Source of the DNA: a virus
DNA length: 64,000 nt
Strand: one strand, 5' to 3'
IMG/VR virus record: IMGVR_UViG_3300044823_000365
Location: 1-64,000 of that record
Shown here: positions 59,121-64,000 of the stretch, one piece after another
Position numbering within the stretch: position 1 is the stretch's first letter
How the letters are laid out: every line of letters starts with the position of its first letter
Notes under the pieces: model-generated
Databases searched by the model: none
Told to the model about the DNA's origin: nothing
What the model saw: only the letters and a program-made list of their open reading frames with translations
Program-made: the position numbers and the translations under genes

Positions 59121-59827
59121 ATTTTGAACTCCGCCACTCGCTGCAAATGCGATAAGAAGTCGTCATGGGGCAAATCGCGCTTGGCATACTGACAGAATTG
59201 GCAGCACGAAACAACATTTGAAAAAAGGTACCCCCTTGTGTTGTCCTTGCGATCTACCCCGTTGGCTTGTAACACACCATCTTTATCCGCTCGGCTGGCG
59301 CTGGGCTCCTTGCCACAGTAGTAACACGGCTTGCTAATGAGTGTGTAAAACAGGTCATTTGTTAGTGCCCATATGTATCCCTTCCGTTTGGCGGTGTTTT
59401 TGTATTTTTCAAGGATGCTGTGTTTGGCTGCGTCTCCGGGTTGGCACCCTCGTCTGGCCTTTTCTCGCTGTAAACACCCACAACTTTGTGTATTTCCGGT
59501 CACTAAATTGCTGCTGCAAACTTCACATTCTGTCCCACATTCGCAGCGTACTTTCCAAGGTACGCCGTTCGTTTTAGCTGGCTTGCCTGTATCTCCCACA
59601 ACCACAAGTCTCCCAAACTTACGCCCCAGCAAATTCTTACGCCTATTTTCACGTGTCCTTTCCCTTTGCCAGCATCCACAACTTTGCGAGCGGCCCTGTA
59701 ATAGGTTTCCAATACGGACACTGCGCTCATTACCGCAGTCGCATCTCACTATTGCGTATGCTCGGGTTAAAGCCTTCGGAGGAAGCCCCACAACCGTTAA
59801 ACGCCCAAATTTCTGGTTTAATTTCAC
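59108..59827 (-). CDS. HNH homing endonuclease with two zinc modules, 239 aa
   Basis: The intact member of this group in the window. Two DNA-binding modules (NQKFGRLTVV...CDCGNE...SQSCGC and GRKFGRLVVV...CECGTE...TQSCGC) are followed by the nuclease: KPCYYCGKEP, GVDRKDNTRGYLFSNVVSCCQFCQYAKRDL. The second Cys pair and Asp-Arg-Lys-Asp segment fit a zinc-stabilised HNH. It serves as the reference for the broken copies at 21489, 35531, 36018 and 37445. AT-rich. Its 3' end overlaps the start of the 58527-59120 gene. Confidence 0.85.
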   Translation of the reverse strand: MKLNQKFGRLTVVGLPPKALTRAYAIVRCDCGNERSVRIGNLLQGRSQSCGCWQRERTRENRRKNLLGRKFGRLVVVGDTGKPAKTNGVPWKVRCECGTECEVCSSNLVTGNTQSCGCLQREKARRGCQPGDAAKHSILEKYKNTAKRKGYIWALTNDLFYTLISKPCYYCGKEPSASRADKDGVLQANGVDRKDNTRGYLFSNVVSCCQFCQYAKRDLPHDDFLSHLQRVAEFKIWQK

Positions 59828-59973
59828 CGTGAACTACCTCTCTATACAAAACTAAAAATCATCAAACCGCATTTAACTATCAGATTGCTGCTCATCTTAA
59901 ATACCGTAAACCAAGCTCTCCATAGTATTAGTCAGCAGCAAGTGCCCTTCTGGCTTGATCACCAGAAGTTTGC

Positions 59974-59998
59974 GGGGGTTGGCCTCTCCCCAACCCCC
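59974..59998 (+). terminator. strong hairpin in the leader of the primase-helicase gene
   Basis: GGGGGTTGG/CCAACCCCC with a 7-base loop, followed by TTTCTC and then the ribosome site of the 60014 gene. A second stem (CTTCTGG/CCAGAAG, about 59947-59967) precedes it. It can act as a terminator or attenuator for plus-strand reading; the T run is short. Confidence 0.5.
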
Positions 59999-60013
59999 TT
60001 TCTCAGGAGAGTA

Positions 60014-62983
60014 ATGGAAAATCAGATCGAAACCATCACACCCGCCGACAAGCAGTTGGAAGAGATAAAGTCCGGTGCGCGAATCCTTTTCAATCCCAAG
60101 CAACTGGTTGAGGTGCGAATACGTCTCTGGGACGGCTATTGGCGCGGGTTCTATTTTAACGACCATGAACGCATGGCACAAGTTGTCTATCAACTTGATC
60201 AAGACTCCCGAATTCAAAGCATCTATTACGTTTTCAACGAAATCGACCAAAAGCTGGCCGAGTATCGGCAAAAATGCGGGTGTGACAAGTGCATCCGCGG
60301 CGGGCTGATCGTTGCCAATCCCACAGACGAACAGGTCGAGAAAATCCTCACCGGACCCACGCAGCACCTTACGGAAAATGATGATGTGAAGAATATTCGA
60401 TGGATATTCATCGACGTGGACACCATGAGAGCCAAGGGCTTCGAGCATGAAAGCTCCACGGCAGAAGAAAAGCGGGAAACCCAAAAAGTAGCGCAGCGAA
60501 TCATTAAATACCTTGACTCCAAGGGCTGGCCGAACGCCTTGCTGGCGGATAGCGGCAACGGATACCATATCCTGCCGAGGATCAATCAGGGCAACACACA
60601 GACCAACATTGAGTTGCTGGTGGATTGCCTAAGGGCCTTGACTAAATTCAACAGCGACGCCGCCAAGGTTGACGATGCGGTTTTTAACCCGGCGAGACTG
60701 ACTCGTGCCTATGGCACAACCACGCGCAAAGGCACAAGCACTGAACAGCGGCCGTATCGCCGCAACCGCATAATTCCCCCTCAGGGGGCAATTTCGGTTG
60801 TACAGTTCGACCAGATTTTGGAGCTTGGCGGGTGCGCCCCCAAGGCGGAAAAGGCCCGTGGAGAAATGCCGCTTGTCCTCCCGGATTTCGACCCGCAAGA
60901 CTTTTTTGACTACTACGCCAAACTGAACGCCTTCCATATCACGGGCGAAACCACCTGGCAGGGCAAGCCCATCAAAGTCACTGACATATGCATTACCGCT
61001 GGCCACAAGCACACGGGAAGCGGCCTTACGGGCTTCATCATTGGGGACACCTTCGGTTACCATTGTTTCAGCGACGACTGCACGGGCGTCACAATTGCTG
61101 ATGTACTGCGCAGGCTGAACGAGGAATACGACCCCTACCCCCACTCGATCTGGCCGGACGACAGCCTCAACTGGGCGAACATCGACGCTGCGGAAGAAGC
61201 GGTAATAGAAGACGCAAAAACGTTTGCGGCGGAGGAGATATCGGATGAGCCCGATAAGCCCGCCCTCGCCACGCCTTCCCGGAGCGAAGACACGGAAGAG
61301 GTGGAGATTAGCAACCAAGCCGTAGCCGGAGACGCCAGTGACGAGGCTGTCATCAAGATTGCTCCCCCCCAAAAAGACAAGAAAAAGAAGAAACTCAAGC
61401 CCGGCGAGAAAAAGCGCCTCAAGAGCGCGCTTCCCAATGAATTGACATGCCAGATCATCGCGATGGTTCTGGAAGACCCCGTGAATACTGCACCTGATTT
61501 TCTTGCCGTCATCGAAAAGTTGCGCCAAGTGGAAAGTCTCGTCAAGATTCGCATCGCGGCGGTGCTGGATGCGATCTTCCAGTACTACGGGGCCTATAAG
61601 AAGCTTCCGAATAGGGTGCAACTCAAAGACTACCTCCTCAATGACACGGATTTCTCCAACGCGAGTGGCATGAAGGAGCTATTGGAGTTCGTTGATGGGG
61701 TGAAATTCGACCCCGGCCGGACCTTTGCGGTCACGGCCCGAAGACTGTTTCAAGAAATCGACTATATCGACGAAAAGGTCGCTTGGCTGACAGGCTGGGA
61801 CTACCTCAAAAACGAAGAGTTGGCTGTCGCCGACCGCATGGATATAGCCAAGCAAATCATGGTGGGGCGCTGGCAGTCCACCATCAATACAAGCCCCGAA
61901 CTTCGTGCCGAACCTTGGCAGCGTTCCGCTTATGAAATCTTCGAGAGCTTCCAGTTGGATGTGCGGGGAAGCAATGATAGGCGGAAATTCAAAACCGGAT
62001 TTCCCACCATCGACAACTCAGGCATGAACGTTGGGCTCGATGGTGAGCGTTTTATCGGTGTCTATGGCCCCGCGGGGAGCCGCAAATCGACCACGGTCCT
62101 GTCCTTGGCGATGAACTTCGCCCGGCAGGGGAAGCACGGGTTGTTTCTCGCCGGGGAGCATCTGCGCATGAAAGTCCTAAAGAGGCTTACTTTGATGTAC
62201 GCCTACCATCTCCGGGACAATCCGGAGGTGGGCCTGCTTCCTACCCTCTCGGGCTGGGAGGGGTTGAACTGCGTTGCGACAGAAGATGATCTGGTAAAGC
62301 TGAACATCGTCCTTAACGAACTCTACAACATGACCGCGGTGCCGGGGCTTCTGCAAGTCCAGAACATCAACAACCTAACTCGTGGATCGGAGGATAAGTG
62401 GGCGGCCATTGAGGGTTATATTGAAGCCTCTTTCCAAAAAATGCCCTATGACTTCGTTGTGATTGACCCCCTCGACAGCGTTATGCCAGTAAGCGGCTTG
62501 GGAGAAAGCCACTGGATCGAATGTGCGGAAATGCTGGAGCGGCTGTTTGACTTTAGCCGAGACTTTCACGGAAACGAAGAGCGCGGCAGGGGCATGCTGA
62601 TTTTGGGCACAGCCCAGTTTAATTCCAAGGCACGCCGAGAGATTGAAAAAGTCCAACAGAAGAACGAAGGCCCCGATAAATACTACGACGATCTTGAGGC
62701 TTTGATGAAGCAGGACAGCTTCATCCAGTATTTCACCACCATAGGGCAGAAATGCGACCTAGCCATTGGCGTCTGCCCGTATATTAAAAATGGCAGCCGT
62801 GGCATGCTTATACAGGGTCGCCAGCGGGACGGCGGGAATTTTAACAGCCTAGAGTTTCAAATTGACGAGAACTCCAACTTAATGATCGAAGCCGAAGACG
62901 GTTTTCTGGTGAAAAGGGTCAATCCCGAGCAGCTTGTTCAGGAACGGATCATGCCGCTGGATTCCTATGATGAAGGGCTATGA
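60014..62983 (+). CDS. AEP primase-helicase fusion, 989 aa
   Basis: Start ATG at 60014 with AGGAGAG upstream. Residues 125-250 match the archaeo-eukaryotic primase (PrimPol) core: IFIDVD (metal Asp 134/136), LADSGNGYHILPRI, and VDDAVFNPARLTRAYGT, then RPYRR. A 340-365 segment (GYHCFSDDCTGVTIADVL) is His/Cys-rich, then a Lys-rich linker (450-470). The C-terminal half is a RecA/DnaB-type ATPase: Walker A GPAGSRKST (685-693), Walker B FVVIDPLDS (about 815), then an ILGTAQF sensor strand and a GRQRDGG arginine-finger-like loop. It would unwind DNA and make primers at the phage fork. First gene of the plus-strand replication module. Confidence 0.85.
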   Translation: MENQIETITPADKQLEEIKSGARILFNPKQLVEVRIRLWDGYWRGFYFNDHERMAQVVYQLDQDSRIQSIYYVFNEIDQKLAEYRQKCGCDKCIRGGLIVANPTDEQVEKILTGPTQHLTENDDVKNIRWIFIDVDTMRAKGFEHESSTAEEKRETQKVAQRIIKYLDSKGWPNALLADSGNGYHILPRINQGNTQTNIELLVDCLRALTKFNSDAAKVDDAVFNPARLTRAYGTTTRKGTSTEQRPYRRNRIIPPQGAISVVQFDQILELGGCAPKAEKARGEMPLVLPDFDPQDFFDYYAKLNAFHITGETTWQGKPIKVTDICITAGHKHTGSGLTGFIIGDTFGYHCFSDDCTGVTIADVLRRLNEEYDPYPHSIWPDDSLNWANIDAAEEAVIEDAKTFAAEEISDEPDKPALATPSRSEDTEEVEISNQAVAGDASDEAVIKIAPPQKDKKKKKLKPGEKKRLKSALPNELTCQIIAMVLEDPVNTAPDFLAVIEKLRQVESLVKIRIAAVLDAIFQYYGAYKKLPNRVQLKDYLLNDTDFSNASGMKELLEFVDGVKFDPGRTFAVTARRLFQEIDYIDEKVAWLTGWDYLKNEELAVADRMDIAKQIMVGRWQSTINTSPELRAEPWQRSAYEIFESFQLDVRGSNDRRKFKTGFPTIDNSGMNVGLDGERFIGVYGPAGSRKSTTVLSLAMNFARQGKHGLFLAGEHLRMKVLKRLTLMYAYHLRDNPEVGLLPTLSGWEGLNCVATEDDLVKLNIVLNELYNMTAVPGLLQVQNINNLTRGSEDKWAAIEGYIEASFQKMPYDFVVIDPLDSVMPVSGLGESHWIECAEMLERLFDFSRDFHGNEERGRGMLILGTAQFNSKARREIEKVQQKNEGPDKYYDDLEALMKQDSFIQYFTTIGQKCDLAIGVCPYIKNGSRGMLIQGRQRDGGNFNSLEFQIDENSNLMIEAEDGFLVKRVNPEQLVQERIMPLDSYDEGL

Positions 62984-64000
62984 GTAGAGAGAACAAAGAC
63001 GAAGGATTTGCAAAAATCCGGAACGGCATAAATAAGCATATCAAGGAAGGCAAGCTTCATCCCTTTGATCTTGGCATCTATCTCTGGCTGCACCTGAACT
63101 GCAACTGGAAGACTGGGGTGTGCCGACAAACGGCCCTTGGTATCGCGCTCAATGGATTCAACGACGCGGGCTTAAAAGAGACAATTCAAAAGTCACTCCG
63201 CAGGCTCCGGAAGCACGGATACATCAACTACCCGAAGGGGGTTGGTAAGCGGGGTGGATACCTAATCGTAATTCATAAATTTGAACCCTCGGCACTGAGG
63301 GGATACCGCATAAACGCTTGGTTCTACACGGATAAAGTGGAACCACGGTTGGAGGAAATAAACGGTGGCAGCCACGGTAAAGCAGACGGTGAAGCCGCGG
63401 TCGAAGCAGCGGTGGATGCGCTAGTGGAGGAACAGCAGAGACACAGTGAGGACACAGTGGAGGCACCTATTCCAGACGTTCCAGACCTCCAAACTTCCAG
63501 ACCGGCCAGACCTGCCACACTCCCCGTTGTTGTTGAGAGTGAAAATTCCCCCGAGGAAACAACGGATCAACCGATGGAATCTCAAAAGCCAGAAACCGTT
63601 CAATGGTCGGACGATAGGTGGGTCGATCCAAAAGCTGGGAAGTTCCAAGACCGTAAAGCAATTCCCTATAGACCCAACCGGCGGGCAACCGAGGAGAAAA
63701 AGCAGCCCATTCACACCCCCCTGTCGGCGCGTAGGGATGCTTGGACACCCGCGGATCGCCTCGCGGACCAGTTTTTCGACCAACTAGGTAAGTTGAGCAA
63801 GTTCAAGGATGATTTTGAGAATGGTCTTTGGTCGGTCCCGCTGAGGGACTTGCTCAACAAAGGCACAACCTATGAACACATTTCCCAGTGCATTAGGTGG
63901 GCCTTGCTGGATTCCGCCTTTTGGGTGGAGGCCGTCAACAAAGCCGTGAGTAAAGGCCCCGTAAAGATGTTTGTCGATAACTTCTCCAAGATCGAAAGCG
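62980..64000 (+). CDS. winged-helix-like replication protein, first 340 aa (cut by window edge)
   Basis: The ATG overlaps the helicase stop (ATGA) and the frame is open to the window end. Residues 1-100 (MSREN...GINKHIKEGKLHPFDLGIYLWLHLNCNWKTGVCRQTALGIALNGFNDAGLKETIQKSLRRLRKHGYINYPKG) look like the helix-turn-helix/winged-helix start of phage replication initiators (DnaD/RepA-like). A disordered, Pro/Glu-rich linker (about 125-235) follows and a further helical domain begins near 260. Probably loads the helicase; inferred from fold pattern and neighbour. Confidence 0.6.
   Translation, partial: MSRENKDEGFAKIRNGINKHIKEGKLHPFDLGIYLWLHLNCNWKTGVCRQTALGIALNGFNDAGLKETIQKSLRRLRKHGYINYPKGVGKRGGYLIVIHKFEPSALRGYRINAWFYTDKVEPRLEEINGGSHGKADGEAAVEAAVDALVEEQQRHSEDTVEAPIPDVPDLQTSRPARPATLPVVVESENSPEETTDQPMESQKPETVQWSDDRWVDPKAGKFQDRKAIPYRPNRRATEEKKQPIHTPLSARRDAWTPADRLADQFFDQLGKLSKFKDDFENGLWSVPLRDLLNKGTTYEHISQCIRWALLDSAFWVEAVNKAVSKGPVKMFVDNFSKIES

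Noticed and set aside
1-64000. CRISPR array
   Set aside because: No set of regularly spaced direct repeats was seen; the repeats noted are coding modules or hairpins.

Overview
The window is part of a large tailed (contractile, myovirus-type) bacteriophage genome at roughly 55-60% GC. It runs off both ends: an endonuclease gene is cut at the left edge and a replication gene at the right edge. The strongest evidence is a continuous minus-strand virion block from about 59.1 kb down to 9.6 kb: chaperone-like and assembly genes, a 1138-aa tape measure, a lytic-transglycosylase baseplate protein, hub and spike proteins, several giant fibre or Ig-repeat proteins, a 1559-aa baseplate J-type protein and a tail protein I-type wedge protein. 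No capsid, terminase, portal or integrase gene is seen. The host cannot be fixed. A secreted protein and the permuted tmRNA suggest a Gram-negative soil or water bacterium, but this is inference.

Layout. 0-9.5 kb is an accessory strip of short minus-strand genes: a YacG-like zinc protein, a possible ADP-ribosyltransferase-fold protein, small zinc and membrane proteins, and a 665-aa multidomain protein with a lysozyme-like segment. It also holds a tRNA with a CUA (amber suppressor) anticodon at 1659-1731 and a circularly permuted tmRNA (ssrA) at about 4945-5245. 9.6-35.5 kb carries distal tail, baseplate and fibre genes, with a complete IscB-omega RNA element at about 11.3-12.9 kb, a glycosyltransferase, and a virion protein ending in a Hint (intein-like) domain. 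35.5-40 kb is a patch of decaying homing endonuclease genes, a plus-strand gene, and cell-wall genes (SleB-type hydrolase, RlpA-like protein). 40-59.1 kb is the central tail block. From 60.0 kb on the plus strand starts a replication module: an AEP primase-helicase fusion followed by a winged-helix-like replication protein.

Two themes connect the window. First, it is crowded with homing-type nucleases: about fifteen loci from the GIY-YIG, HNH and IscB families, both intact and decayed. Nine of them end within a few bases of, or overlap, the start codon of the next gene, in most cases a virion gene. Second, five places share a phage promoter-like layout, TAGC (or TAAC), 19 bases, then TATAMT or TATTAT. 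They lie before the left-end GIY-YIG gene, the tmRNA, a GIY-YIG remnant, the RlpA gene and a plus-strand small-gene pair. Translation control also stands out: the phage carries its own ribosome-rescue RNA and an amber suppressor tRNA, while using TAG as an ordinary stop in several genes and having an HNH gene split by a single in-frame TAG.
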